Shown: positions 23,717 to 32,079 of the stretch, piece after piece
Numbering within the stretch: position 1 is the first letter of the stretch
How the letters are laid out: every line of letters begins with the position of its first letter
From: Clostridia bacterium
GTDB taxonomy: Bacteria; Bacillota; Clostridia; Christensenellales; Aristaeellaceae
Assembly (NCBI GenBank): GCA_017936375.1
Contig: JAGBFR010000074.1
Location: 1 to 44,787 of the forward strand
DNA length: 44,787 bases
Reading direction: 5' to 3'
Notes under the pieces: model-generated
Databases searched by the model: none
What the model was told of the DNA's origin: nothing
The model's input: only the letters and a program-made list of their open reading frames with translations
Made by a program: the position numbers and the translations under genes

Positions 23717-24997
23717 ATGCGATCAACAGAAATCGTCAGCATACTCGGGCGGCAGGTGCTCGACTCGCGCGGAAACCCCACCGTTGAGGCGGAGGTAGCG
23801 CTCGCCTGCGGCGTCACCTGCACGGCCATATCCCCCAGCGGCGCATCGACGGGCAAGTTTGAGGCGCTGGAGCTGCGCGACGGAGACATGCAGGTCTATG
23901 GCGGCAGGGGTGTGACGCAGGCCTGCAGGAATGTGACCACATCCATATCCAAGGCGCTTCGCGGGATGGACGCAGCCGATACCGCAGCCATCGACAGCGC
24001 GCTCAAGTCGCTGGACGGGACGCCCAACCTCTCCGTCCTTGGCGCGAATGCGACGCTGGCCGTCTCCATCGCCTGCGCAAAGGCGGCAGCAAGCGCACAG
24101 GGAATCGCGCTCTATCGCTTTCTGGGCGGCTGCCAGGCGGTTACCCTTCCTCTGCCGATGATGAACATCATCAACGGAGGCGCGCATGCCGCCAACGCGC
24201 TGGATATTCAGGAGTTCATGATCGTTCCCGTCGGCGCGCAGCGCTTCAGCGATGCGCTGCGCATGTGCGCCGAGGTCTATCACGCGCTCGCCGCACTGCT
24301 CAAAAAGCGTACCCTCTCCTGCGGCGTAGGCGACGAGGGCGGCTTTGCGCCGGAGATCGCCGAGGAGACGCAGGCCATCGAGCTGATCCTTGAGGCGGTC
24401 ACGCGCGCAGGCTATGGCGCGGGCAGCGATTTCGTCCTCGCGCTGGATGCAGCGGCAAGCGAATGGAAGAGAAAAGACGTCTATATGCTCCCAAAGAGCC
24501 GCCGCTCCTATACCGCGCATGCGCTCACAGAGCACTGGCGCACGCTGATCTCCCAATACCCGATCCGCTCTATCGAGGATCCGCTCGGCGAGGAGGACTG
24601 GCCCGCATGGCAGGCGCTCACGGCAGCGCTGGGCGGCTCCTGCCAGCTGGTGGGCGACGATCTCTTTGTCACAAACGAAAGGCGCCTGCAGAAGGGCGTC
24701 TCCATGCGCTGCGGCAATGCGGTGCTGATCAAGCCCAATCAGATCGGCACCCTCACCGACACCCTCCGCACCGTCCATCTGGCCGCACGCAGCGGATACG
24801 CCTCCATCCTCTCACACCGCTCCGGCGAATCGGAGGATACGACCATCGCCGACCTCGCCGTCGCGCTGAATGTGGGGCAGATCAAGACGGGCGCCCCCTG
24901 CCGCACAGAGCGCACAGCCAAATACAACCGCCTGCTGCGCATCGAGGACGCCCTCGGCAGCAGCGCAGTCTTTTACGGGACGGCGATGCAGCGATGA
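23717..24997 (+). CDS. eno: Enolase
   Basis: 426 residues, the usual enolase length. Recognised blocks: the N-terminal ILGRQVLDSRGNPTVEAEV, flexible loop GASTGKFEALELRDGD, MMNIINGGAHAANALDIQEF, GVGDEGGFAPEI with a catalytic Glu, LALDAAASEW, SIEDPLGEEDW, VGDDLFVTN, the catalytic-Lys strand LIKPNQIGTLTDT, and SHRSGESEDTTIADLAVALN. It converts 2-phosphoglycerate to phosphoenolpyruvate in glycolysis. All active-site residues I can place are present. It is not in a glycolytic cluster. The stop overlaps the start of a TSUP permease gene (ATGA). CGGAGG precedes the ATG. Confidence 0.95.
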   Translation: MRSTEIVSILGRQVLDSRGNPTVEAEVALACGVTCTAISPSGASTGKFEALELRDGDMQVYGGRGVTQACRNVTTSISKALRGMDAADTAAIDSALKSLDGTPNLSVLGANATLAVSIACAKAAASAQGIALYRFLGGCQAVTLPLPMMNIINGGAHAANALDIQEFMIVPVGAQRFSDALRMCAEVYHALAALLKKRTLSCGVGDEGGFAPEIAEETQAIELILEAVTRAGYGAGSDFVLALDAAASEWKRKDVYMLPKSRRSYTAHALTEHWRTLISQYPIRSIEDPLGEEDWPAWQALTAALGGSCQLVGDDLFVTNERRLQKGVSMRCGNAVLIKPNQIGTLTDTLRTVHLAARSGYASILSHRSGESEDTTIADLAVALNVGQIKTGAPCRTERTAKYNRLLRIEDALGSSAVFYGTAMQR

Positions 24998-25758
24998 TCT
25001 ATCTGCTCCTCGGCGCAGTCTGCGCCTTCTTCGGTATGAGCACCGGGCTGGGCGCAACGACGCTCCTGCGCCCCGTCCTTGACGCCGTGTCGCCCCTTGC
25101 ACCGCAGTCAGCCGCGGCGGTCGCAGCGATGGCGACGCTCTGCGCGGCGCTCGTCGGCGCGTTCTTCGCCCTCTCCCAGCCGCTCGCCCTCCCTCAGGAG
25201 GAATTGCTCTTCATCGCTGCCGGTGCGGCACTTGGCGGGATATTGGGCGATCTGGGCGCATCCCGCTTCTTCACGATGGTCACGCCGGCGGCAGCGTCGC
25301 TCCTGCAGAATGCGCTGCTCTTCACCCTCATCGCGCTGCCGTCGATATACTTCGGCACGCTGGCCCACAGCCTCAGCCCGCTGATCCTCCCGAGGATTTA
25401 TACCTTCCCCGCGGCGCTGGCGGCAGGCCTCGCCGCCTCCTTCCTCTCCTTTGGCGCGGAGCCGCTGACGCTCATGCTCTGCTTCGTCCTGCTGGACATG
25501 GAAAACGACGAATCCCACCTCTGTGCGCTGACGGTTGCGCTCTTCTCCATGGCGGGCAAGCTGGTCACCCTGCTCATCCGCAGCCGGTTCATCCTGCCCA
25601 GCGCGGACGTCCTCATCTGGCTCCTGCCGGGGATGATCATCGGCGCGCTGCTCGCCGTCACCCTTGGCAGCAGGCATGCCAGCGCAAGGAGCGCAGACGC
25701 GCTGCTCAAGCTGAGTCTCTTCACCTCGCTGCTCAATATGGCCGCAGCATGGCTGTAA
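24994..25758 (+). CDS. TSUP (TauE/SafE) family membrane permease
   Basis: 254 residues with about seven to eight hydrophobic helices. The pattern fits the TSUP superfamily: FFGMSTGLGATTLLRPVL in helix one, a conserved Gly-rich GAALGGILGDLGASRF in the first repeat, and PGMIIGALLAVTLGSRHA in the second. TSUP proteins export or import sulfite, sulfonates, formate-like or other small anions. The substrate here is unknown. The ATG overlaps the enolase stop by four bases, so the two genes are translationally coupled, an odd pairing. The gene has no ribosome binding site of its own. Confidence 0.8.
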   Translation: MIYLLLGAVCAFFGMSTGLGATTLLRPVLDAVSPLAPQSAAAVAAMATLCAALVGAFFALSQPLALPQEELLFIAAGAALGGILGDLGASRFFTMVTPAAASLLQNALLFTLIALPSIYFGTLAHSLSPLILPRIYTFPAALAAGLAASFLSFGAEPLTLMLCFVLLDMENDESHLCALTVALFSMAGKLVTLLIRSRFILPSADVLIWLLPGMIIGALLAVTLGSRHASARSADALLKLSLFTSLLNMAAAWL

Positions 25759-25769
25759 GGCATAGAAAA

Positions 25770-25802
25770 ACCCCATGAAGGCTACTATGGCCCTCATGGG
25801 GT
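25770..25802. terminator. Bidirectional terminator between the TSUP and pflA genes
   Basis: ACCCCATGA pairs with TCATGGGGT, with GGC/GCC pairing inside. AAAAA on the left and TATATT on the right give U-rich tails in either direction. Confidence 0.85.
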
Positions 25803-25809
25803 ATATTGC

Positions 25810-26580
25810 TTATCCTCGCGCAGCTTCCTGCTTCATGCGCATTCTCTCCGCCTTCATGCTCTCCAGAATGACGCCTCTGGCCTCGGCTGCCCGCTGCTTG
25901 GGCAGCGCCTCCACGCCCGCCAGCGGGTAGGGAATGCCGAGCTTTTCATACTTGTTCACGCCCATCGTGTGATAGGGCAGCACATCAAGCGCCTTAACAT
26001 TGGGCAGATGCGCGATAAACCGCCCGAGACGCTGCTGCTCCTGCACGTCGTCCGTGATGCCGGGGACGATGACATGGCGGATCCAGACAGGGATATTCCT
26101 GCGCGCCAGATACTTTGCAAAGGCGAGGATTCCCTCGTTCCCATGCCCGGTGAGCTCCCTGTGCGCATCGGGATCGATGTGCTTGATATCCAGCATGACC
26201 AGATCGGTCATGCCCATCAGCCGATCGAGCTTTTTATTGTACGCGCTTTCCCCCTCGCGGTAGGTGATGCCGGAGGTGTCGATGCAGGTGTGAATCTGCC
26301 TCTCCCTGCACAGGCGGAAGAGCTCCAGCATAAAGTCGATCTGCAGCAGCGGCTCGCCGCCGGTGACCGTGATGCCTCCGTTCTTATAGAACGCCCGATT
26401 ACGCTCGAACTGGCTGATGATCTCCTCCGCCGTCATGGGATTGCCCTTGCCGGCTTCCCATGTGTCCGGGTTATGGCAGTACTTGCAGCGCATGGGACAG
26501 CCCTGCATAAAGACGACAAAGCGCAGACCCGGGCCGTCCACCGTGCCAAAGCTCTCGATTGAATGAATATTGCCGTGCAT
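25810..26580 (-). CDS. pflA: Pyruvate formate-lyase activating enzyme
   Basis: 256 residues, a radical SAM protein. The iron-sulfur motif CxxxCxxC is Cys28-Cys32-Cys35 in QGCPMRCKYCHNPDTW. GGITVTGGEPLLQ follows for SAM binding. The N-terminal HSIESFGTVDGPGLRFVVF is typical of PflA. It abstracts hydrogen from the glycine of pyruvate formate-lyase, here on the separate 80-residue protein encoded upstream. The ATG at 26578-26580 stands eight bases after AGGTG. A GTG three codons earlier is rejected. Expression is probably reduced relative to the lyase genes by the terminator at 26602-26629. Confidence 0.95.
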   Translation of the reverse strand: MHGNIHSIESFGTVDGPGLRFVVFMQGCPMRCKYCHNPDTWEAGKGNPMTAEEIISQFERNRAFYKNGGITVTGGEPLLQIDFMLELFRLCRERQIHTCIDTSGITYREGESAYNKKLDRLMGMTDLVMLDIKHIDPDAHRELTGHGNEGILAFAKYLARRNIPVWIRHVIVPGITDDVQEQQRLGRFIAHLPNVKALDVLPYHTMGVNKYEKLGIPYPLAGVEALPKQRAAEARGVILESMKAERMRMKQEAARG

Positions 26581-26601
26581 AACTGTCACACCTGCTTTCT
26601 C

Positions 26602-26629
26602 AAAAAACCCCTCCCCATTCGGGGAGGGG
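26602..26629 (-). terminator. Intercistronic terminator before pflA
   Basis: Minus-strand CCCCTCCCC-GAAT-GGGGAGGGG, a 9-bp GC stem, followed by six T residues. It sits between the glycyl-radical gene and pflA with no evident new promoter, so pflA would be read by partial read-through. Confidence 0.85.
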
Positions 26630-26639
26630 CAATGTGCTG

Positions 26640-26882
26640 TTACAGCGCCTCGTGGAAGGTACGGGAGATGACCTCGTCCTGCTGCTCCTTGGTGAGCTTG
26701 ATGAAGTTCACCGCGTAGCCGCTGACGCGGATGGTCAGCTGCGGATACTTCTCCGGATGCGCCTGCGCATCCAGCAGGGTTTCCCTGTTGAGGACGTTGA
26801 CGTTGAGGTGGTGGCCGCCCTTCTTGACATAGCCGTCAAGCATGGTCACCAGGTTATCAATCTGATTCTGCGTAGCAGTCAT
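26640..26882 (-). CDS. Separate glycyl-radical domain of pyruvate formate-lyase (GrcA-like)
   Basis: 80 residues matching only the C-terminal end of pyruvate formate-lyase: [40 protein letters not shown], then RVSGYAVNF where Gly55 is the radical site, and a final helix [12 protein letters not shown]. It resembles GrcA/YfiD, the 'spare part' that repairs oxygen-cleaved lyase in enterobacteria. Here, however, the neighbouring large subunit lacks this domain, so the small protein should be its obligatory partner. It has its own ribosome binding site (AAAGGAG, 26892-26898, nine bases before the ATG) and starts 46 bases after the stop of the large gene. An upstream TTG (26888) is a weaker start. 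Confidence 0.9.
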   Translation of the reverse strand: MTATQNQIDNLVTMLDGYVKKGGHHLNVNVLNRETLLDAQAHPEKYPQLTIRVSGYAVNFIKLTKEQQDEVISRTFHEAL

Positions 26883-26928
26883 TGTCAATATCTCCTTTCA
26901 GCGTGATTACGCTCAGTCAGTCGCCGGA

Positions 26929-29031
26929 TTACTCGCGGTCCATGCCCTCAAAGAGGGTCGGGGTCGCGGCGCAGTTGTCGCCGCAGCAATCCAGATCGAT
27001 CTCCAGGTCGCCGGCGAAGATCGTGTCTTCCTTGCCCAGCGCGCCCGGGATGATGGTGAAGGTATTGGAAATGCCGTCCTGCGCATCCTTGAACGGGAGC
27101 TTGGCGACGGAGGCCATGGACGCGACAGCGCCATGGGTGTCACGGCGGTGCATCGGGTTGGCGCCCGGCGCGAAAGCCTCGCCGCGCTTACGGCCGTCCG
27201 GCGTGGAGCCGGTCGCCTTGCCGTAGACGACGTTGGAGGTGATGGTCAGGATGGAGGTCGTCGGGATGGAATCACGATAGGTGTGGTTCTTGCGGACGTG
27301 CTCCATGAAGCGATGGACGATGTCGGTCGCGATCTCGTCGACGCGGTCGTCGTCGTTGCCGTACTTCGGGAACTCGCCTTCGACCTGGTAGTCAACGGCC
27401 AGGCCGGTCTCGTCGCGGATAACCTTGACCTTCGCATACTTGATGGCGGACAGGGAGTCGGCCACGACGGACAGGCCCGCGATGCCGGTGGCGAACCAGC
27501 GGGTCACGTTCTTGTCGTGCAGGGCCATCTGCAGCTTCTCGTAGCAATACTTGTCATGCATGTAGTGGATGACGTTCAGGGTATTGACATACACCTCGGC
27601 CAGCCAGCGCATCATGGCGTCATACTTCTTCATGACCTCATCGTAATCGAGGTACTCAGAGGTGATCGGGGTGAACTCCGGGCCGACCTGCTTGTGGGAG
27701 ACCTCGTCCACGCCGCCGTTGATGGCGTAGAGCAGGCACTTGGCCAGGTTGGCGCGGGCGCCGAAGAACTGCATCTCCTTGCCCAGACGCATGGAAGACA
27801 CGCAGCAGGCGATGGCGTAGTCGTCGCCATGGGTGAAGCGCATCAGATCGTCATTCTCATACTGCACAGAGGAAGACTCGATGGAGGTCTTCGCGCAGAA
27901 GCGCTTGAAGTTCTCCGGCAGGTGCTCAGACCACAGAACGGTCAGGTTCGGCTCCGGCGCCGGGCCGAGGTTCTGCAGGGTGTGCAGGTAGCGGTAAGAC
28001 ATCTTGGTGACCATGTGACGGCCGTCGATGGCGACGCCGCCGATGGACTCGGTAACCCACTGCGGGTCGCCGGAGAAGAGCGCGTTGTATTCCGGTGTAC
28101 GGGCAAACTTGACCATGCGCAGCTTCATGATGAAGTGGTCGACCATCTCCTGAATCTCAGACTCAGTGAAGGTGCCGTTGGCCAGGTCGCGCTCGGCGTA
28201 GATGTCCAGGAAGGTGCTGGTGCGGCCCAGGGACATGGCGGCGCCGTTCTGCTCCTTGATCGCGCCGAGATAGCCAAAGTACAGCCACTGGATGGCTTCC
28301 TTGACGTTCTTGGCCGGCTTCATGATGTCAAAGCCATAGGAGGCCGCCATCTTCGCCAGATCCTGCAGGGCGCGGATCTGCTCGGAGAGCTCCTCGCGCT
28401 CGCGGATGACCTTGGAATACATCGCGGAGCGGGTGGTCTCCTTCTGCTCCATCTTGTCCTCGATCAGGCGCTCAATGCCGTAGAGGGCCACGCGGCGGTA
28501 GTCGCCAATGATGCGGCCGCGGCCATAGGCGTCCGGCAGACCGGTGATGATGTGGCTGGAGCGGCAGGCGCGCATCTCCGGGGTGTAGACGTCAAAGACG
28601 CCCGCGTTGTGGGTCTTGCGATGGACGGTGAAGAACTCGCTGATCTTGGGATCGACGGTGTAGCCGTTGTCCTTGCAGGCCTTCTCCGCCATGCGGATGC
28701 CGCCGTAGGGCATCAGCGCGCGCTTGAAGGGCTTGTCGGTCTGGAAGCCGACGATGGTCTCCTTGTCCTTATTGAGGTAGCCCGGGCCGTGAGAGGTGAT
28801 GGTGGAGATGATCTCCGTGTCCATATCCAGCACGCCGCCGTGCTCGCGCTCCTCCTTGGAGAGCTGAGAAACCTGCTCCCACAGGTCAAGGGTATTCTGA
28901 GTCGGTCCGGCGAGGAAGGCCTCGTCGCCGTTATAGGGGGTGTAGTTGTGACGGATGAAGCTTCTTACGTTGATTTCACGGGTCCAGGTACCGGCCTCAA
29001 AGCCTTCCCAAGCCTCATACTTGTAAGCCAT
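26929..29031 (-). CDS. pflB: Pyruvate formate-lyase catalytic subunit lacking the glycyl-radical domain
   Basis: 700 residues, against about 750-760 in complete enzymes. It matches PflB from the N-terminus ([40 protein letters not shown]) to the [20 protein letters not shown] region. The catalytic pair Cys409-Cys410 is in [20 protein letters not shown]. After [17 protein letters not shown] the chain ends in a short tail with Cys682, Cys683 and Cys687 instead of the glycyl-radical domain, which is encoded separately downstream. Together with that protein and PflA it would cleave pyruvate plus CoA to acetyl-CoA and formate anaerobically. AAGGAG stands seven bases before the ATG. Confidence 0.93.
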   Translation of the reverse strand: MAYKYEAWEGFEAGTWTREINVRSFIRHNYTPYNGDEAFLAGPTQNTLDLWEQVSQLSKEEREHGGVLDMDTEIISTITSHGPGYLNKDKETIVGFQTDKPFKRALMPYGGIRMAEKACKDNGYTVDPKISEFFTVHRKTHNAGVFDVYTPEMRACRSSHIITGLPDAYGRGRIIGDYRRVALYGIERLIEDKMEQKETTRSAMYSKVIREREELSEQIRALQDLAKMAASYGFDIMKPAKNVKEAIQWLYFGYLGAIKEQNGAAMSLGRTSTFLDIYAERDLANGTFTESEIQEMVDHFIMKLRMVKFARTPEYNALFSGDPQWVTESIGGVAIDGRHMVTKMSYRYLHTLQNLGPAPEPNLTVLWSEHLPENFKRFCAKTSIESSSVQYENDDLMRFTHGDDYAIACCVSSMRLGKEMQFFGARANLAKCLLYAINGGVDEVSHKQVGPEFTPITSEYLDYDEVMKKYDAMMRWLAEVYVNTLNVIHYMHDKYCYEKLQMALHDKNVTRWFATGIAGLSVVADSLSAIKYAKVKVIRDETGLAVDYQVEGEFPKYGNDDDRVDEIATDIVHRFMEHVRKNHTYRDSIPTTSILTITSNVVYGKATGSTPDGRKRGEAFAPGANPMHRRDTHGAVASMASVAKLPFKDAQDGISNTFTIIPGALGKEDTIFAGDLEIDLDCCGDNCAATPTLFEGMDRE

Positions 29032-29087
29032 AATCCCACTCCTTATCTATAATTATCCGTATAAAACAGGTTGCATGGTGCAGGCCA

Positions 29088-29116
29088 AATATATCACATT
29101 CAGGACTGAAATTCAA
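29088..29116 (-). promoter_or_regulatory. Promoter of the pfl operon
   Basis: Minus-strand TTGAAT (29111-29116), 17 bases, TATATT (29088-29093), 57 bases before pflB. I see no convincing FNR or Rex box around it. Confidence 0.6.
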
Positions 29117-29363
29117 TACTTATCGTGTTTTCTGAATAACCAGAAAATCAGCTTTGTCCATGTCAATTCTGCTTATCCGCCCCTTCATTCTGTGCATCCC
29201 CTCTTAAATTCATACTGTCAAACACAGGCATCTGCACAATCCTCTTCACAGCATTGCCAGATATTCCCGACATTGCAAATAGAAGGATGATTTCAGCATT
29301 GCCAGTATCTGCACGATTTGTATCCCTTCCGTCTATGCCGCCGCTCTTCGCATGCCAAAAAGA
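29117..29363. other. Intergenic region upstream of the pfl promoter
   Basis: About 250 bases with no gene I can support. The string AGCATTGCCAG occurs twice (near 29250 and 29296), which may be chance or a protein-binding repeat. The right end carries the dusB terminator. Confidence 0.35.
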
Positions 29364-29392
29364 AAAGGGCAGGAGACGCACCCCTGCCCTTT
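29364..29392 (-). terminator. Terminator of the dusB operon
   Basis: Minus-strand AAAGGGCAGG and CCTGCCCTTT form a 10-bp stem around a 9-base loop, followed by TCTTTTT, 13 bases after the dusB stop. Confidence 0.88.
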
Positions 29393-29405
29393 CTGTTTTC
29401 CGATA

Positions 29406-30419
29406 TTATGCTCCGCCAAGCATGAACGCGGTCATCTCCCGCTCCAGCTCGTCAATGGTCATGATCGTATTCACCCGCGCGCGCAGGCGCACTGCGTCCC
29501 GCATGCCGCGCACATAGCAGACCACATGCCGCCTCATTTCCTTCACGGCAATCGTCTCTCCCTTGAGCGCGGCAAGCATGCGCGCATGGCGCATGACGAC
29601 GGCGAGCTTTTCCTCCGCAGGAATCTCCCGCATCGGCCTGCCCGCAAAGGCGTCGCGGATCTGCGCAAAGATCCACGGATTGCCCTGCGCCGCGCGCCCG
29701 ACAGCCACGCCCGCGCAGCCCGTCTCCTCCAGCATGCGCAGCGCGTCCTGCGCACTGGCGATATCGCCGTTGCCGACGACGGGAATGCTCACCCGCTCCC
29801 TAAGCCTGCGGATAGCGTCCCAATCCGCATGGCCCTCGTAGAACTGGCTGCGCGTCCTCGCGTGCAGCGTGATCATCGCCGCGCCGCTCTTTTCGACCAT
29901 GGGACCAAGCGTGAGATAGGCCTCGCTCCCCGGCTCAAAGCCCAGACGCATCTTGACCGTCACCGGCACATGCGACGCCGCCACGACCTCGCGAACGATA
30001 TCCGCCGCAAGCTCCGGCGTGCGCATCAGCGCACTGCCCTCTCCATTGCCCACGATTTTAGGCACCGGGCAGCCCATGTTGATATCCAGCAGCGCATAGC
30101 TTCCGTCCCGCGTCAGTTCCTCTGCCGCCTGCGCCATGATGTCCGGCTCATGGCCAAAGAGCTGCAGGGCGACCGCGCCTTTTTCCGTCGGATCGACGGC
30201 GAGCAGCTCCGCCGCGGCGCGGTTCTTCCTGCCGGAGATGGTATAGCCCTTCGCGCTGAGCATCTCGCTCACTGCCATCGGGCAGCCCATCTCGTGGCAG
30301 AGCACGCGGAAGGCCATGTCCGTCACGCCAGCCATCGGCGCAAGCATCGCCCCGCCAGCGAGAAAGCCAAGCGGGGCGTTTGTCTGATTCTGATTGTTCA
30401 TGGTCATCTGTCGGTTCAT
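29406..30419 (-). CDS. dusB: tRNA-dihydrouridine synthase DusB
   Basis: 337 residues. FMN-barrel motifs: LAPMAGVTDMAFRVLCHEMG, SEMLSAKGY, VALQLFGHEPD, LDINMGCPVPKIVGNGEGSA with the catalytic Cys, VTVKMRLGF, ITLHARTRSQFYEG and VVGNGDIASAQDA, with AVGRAAQGNPWIF for the FMN phosphate. It reduces uridines in the D-loop of tRNA with NAD(P)H. The start overlaps the stop of the preceding gene (ATGA), and GAGG lies just before it. Other ATGs follow within seven codons, so the exact start is uncertain. Last gene of the long operon. Confidence 0.93.
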   Translation of the reverse strand: MNRQMTMNNQNQTNAPLGFLAGGAMLAPMAGVTDMAFRVLCHEMGCPMAVSEMLSAKGYTISGRKNRAAAELLAVDPTEKGAVALQLFGHEPDIMAQAAEELTRDGSYALLDINMGCPVPKIVGNGEGSALMRTPELAADIVREVVAASHVPVTVKMRLGFEPGSEAYLTLGPMVEKSGAAMITLHARTRSQFYEGHADWDAIRRLRERVSIPVVGNGDIASAQDALRMLEETGCAGVAVGRAAQGNPWIFAQIRDAFAGRPMREIPAEEKLAVVMRHARMLAALKGETIAVKEMRRHVVCYVRGMRDAVRLRARVNTIMTIDELEREMTAFMLGGA

Positions 30420-30955
30420 TCCTCAATCTGTTCAATCAGCTGAAGGTTGGAGATCTTCCACCGGCCTGCGGAGCGCACCAGCGTCACGCGGTAGCGCGAG
30501 GTCGCCCACTTGGGCGGGCTGAGCCTCGCCTCGCCGCCGGCAGCCAGCGCCGCCTCCCTTCGGGAGGAACGGATCGTGCCGTCGATAGCAGGGATGCTCT
30601 CGATGATCTCCGCCCGGGCGACGTCCTCCCACGGCCATGACCAGACGGAGACCATGCGGATCCTGTGGTCATAGCCGCGCACCTCATAGTCCCTGTAGGG
30701 CGACGTATCGCTCAGGCCGACCTGAAGAACGGGATCCTGCGCGAGGAATTCATCCCGGAAATAATTGCTCAGCCCGGAGGCGTCGTTGTCCATGAGCACG
30801 ACGCCCGCGCGCGCATCCAGCCCGTCGCTGATGAGCACCCAGCAGTTGGCCGTGTTCATCGCCAGATAGAAGGCGATGATAAACAGCGCTGAAAGAATCG
30901 TCAGAATGAACATTCTGGACGCAATAAACGTCAGAAACCGCTTCAGGATCCGCAC
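30416..30955 (-). CDS. Membrane-anchored protein of unknown function
   Basis: 179 residues. One N-terminal transmembrane helix (about residues 14-34, after MRILKRFLTFIASR) leaves a 145-residue extracytoplasmic domain. That domain has a mixed alpha/beta pattern and ends in a strand-rich stretch (RYRVTLVRSAGRWKISNLQL) like the last strands of NTF2-like or SnoaL-like folds. I do not recognise a family. It lies between ftsY and dusB, 41 bases after ftsY and overlapping dusB by four bases, so it is co-expressed with the core operon. Confidence 0.7.
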   Translation of the reverse strand: MRILKRFLTFIASRMFILTILSALFIIAFYLAMNTANCWVLISDGLDARAGVVLMDNDASGLSNYFRDEFLAQDPVLQVGLSDTSPYRDYEVRGYDHRIRMVSVWSWPWEDVARAEIIESIPAIDGTIRSSRREAALAAGGEARLSPPKWATSRYRVTLVRSAGRWKISNLQLIEQIEE

Positions 30956-30996
30956 AGATCACGCCTCCCTCTCTACATGATTGCTCAGTGTCGGAA

Positions 30997-32052
30997 TCAG
31001 AAGATCGCGTCGACGAACGCCTCCGCGTCGAACGCCTGCAGATCCTCGATGCCCTCGCCCACGCCGATGTAGAGCACCGGCAGGCCCAGCTCCTCCATGA
31101 TCGCCACGGCAATGCCGCCCTTGGCGGTGCCGTCGAGCTTGGTGAGCACGATGCCGGAGACGTCCGCCACCTCGGAGAACTCGCGCGCCTGCTGCAGGCC
31201 GTTCTGGCCGGTGGTCGCGTCGATGACCAGCAGCGTGCGCACATCGGCATTCTCGTATTCGCGGGTGATGATGCGGGAGATCTTGCGGAGCTCCTCCATC
31301 AGGTTCTTCTTGTTGTGCAGGCGGCCGGCGGTGTCGACGATCAGCAGATCCGCCTCGGCGCCCTGCGCCTTCTTGATGCCGTCAAAGACGACAGCAGCCG
31401 GATCGGCGCCCTCCGCATGGCGGACCAGCGGCACCTGCGCGCGCTGCGCCCAGATCTCCAGCTGATCGGCAGCCGCCGCACGGAAGGTATCCGCCGCGGC
31501 GAGCACGACGCTGTGGCGCGCGTCCTTAAAGCGCAGCGCCAGCTTGCCGATGGTCGTGGTCTTGCCCACGCCGTTGACGCCCACGACGAGCATCACCATC
31601 GGCCACTGCAGGGGCTTGCGCTCCTTGTTCATCATGTCCTTGAGGATCTGCTTGAGGATATCGCGCGCCTTGCGGGCGTCGGTGATGTGCTGCTCGTCAA
31701 TCCTGCGGCGCAGTTCGGTGATCACCTTATCGCTCGTGCGCACGCCCATATCGCTCATGATCAGGATATCCACGAGATCCTCATAAAAATCGTCGTCGAT
31801 CTCCTCGGTCGCCTCGATGAGCTCATCCACGCGGCCGGAGACATTCGTGCGCGTCTTGGACAGACCCTGCCACAGGCGGGAGAAGAGGCCCTTCTTCTCC
31901 TCCTGGACGGGCTCCTCCCGAACAGTCTCCTCCTGAATAGGCGCCATCACGGGCTCCGACACGGGCGCAGCGGCAGCCGCGGCCTGCTCCTGCTCGCGGC
32001 GGGCGGCCTCCTCCTGCTCCCTCTTCTTCTTGCCAAAGTTAAACAATGCCAT
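30997..32052 (-). CDS. ftsY: Signal recognition particle receptor FtsY
   Basis: 351 residues. A charged, Glu/Gln-rich N-terminal region (about 1-60) that mediates membrane contact precedes the NG domain. G-motifs: GVNGVGKTTTIGKLA (G1), LAAADTFRAAAADQLEIWA (G2 and insertion), VDTAGRLHNKKNLMEEL (G3), LTKLDGTAKGG (G4) and YIGVGEGIEDLQAF near the end. It receives SRP-bound ribosomes at the membrane for co-translational insertion. AAAGGGG is eight bases from the ATG. The gene follows smc by 27 bases, a classic Firmicute arrangement. Confidence 0.97.
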   Translation of the reverse strand: MALFNFGKKKREQEEAARREQEQAAAAAAPVSEPVMAPIQEETVREEPVQEEKKGLFSRLWQGLSKTRTNVSGRVDELIEATEEIDDDFYEDLVDILIMSDMGVRTSDKVITELRRRIDEQHITDARKARDILKQILKDMMNKERKPLQWPMVMLVVGVNGVGKTTTIGKLALRFKDARHSVVLAAADTFRAAAADQLEIWAQRAQVPLVRHAEGADPAAVVFDGIKKAQGAEADLLIVDTAGRLHNKKNLMEELRKISRIITREYENADVRTLLVIDATTGQNGLQQAREFSEVADVSGIVLTKLDGTAKGGIAVAIMEELGLPVLYIGVGEGIEDLQAFDAEAFVDAIF

Positions 32053-32079
32053 AACAGGTTTCCCCTTTCATTGTGCGTA

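Noticed and set aside
26883-26928. A frameshift or sequencing error as the cause of the split lyase
   Set aside because: The gap has a stop, a tail not seen in fused enzymes, and a well placed ribosome binding site before the second gene. One indel would not restore a normal fused linker. Raw reads would still be decisive.
29150-29340. Possible small gene upstream of the pfl promoter on the minus strand
   Set aside because: The 72-codon frame has no ribosome binding site and no protein-like composition. It overlaps sequence that looks like ordinary intergenic DNA.
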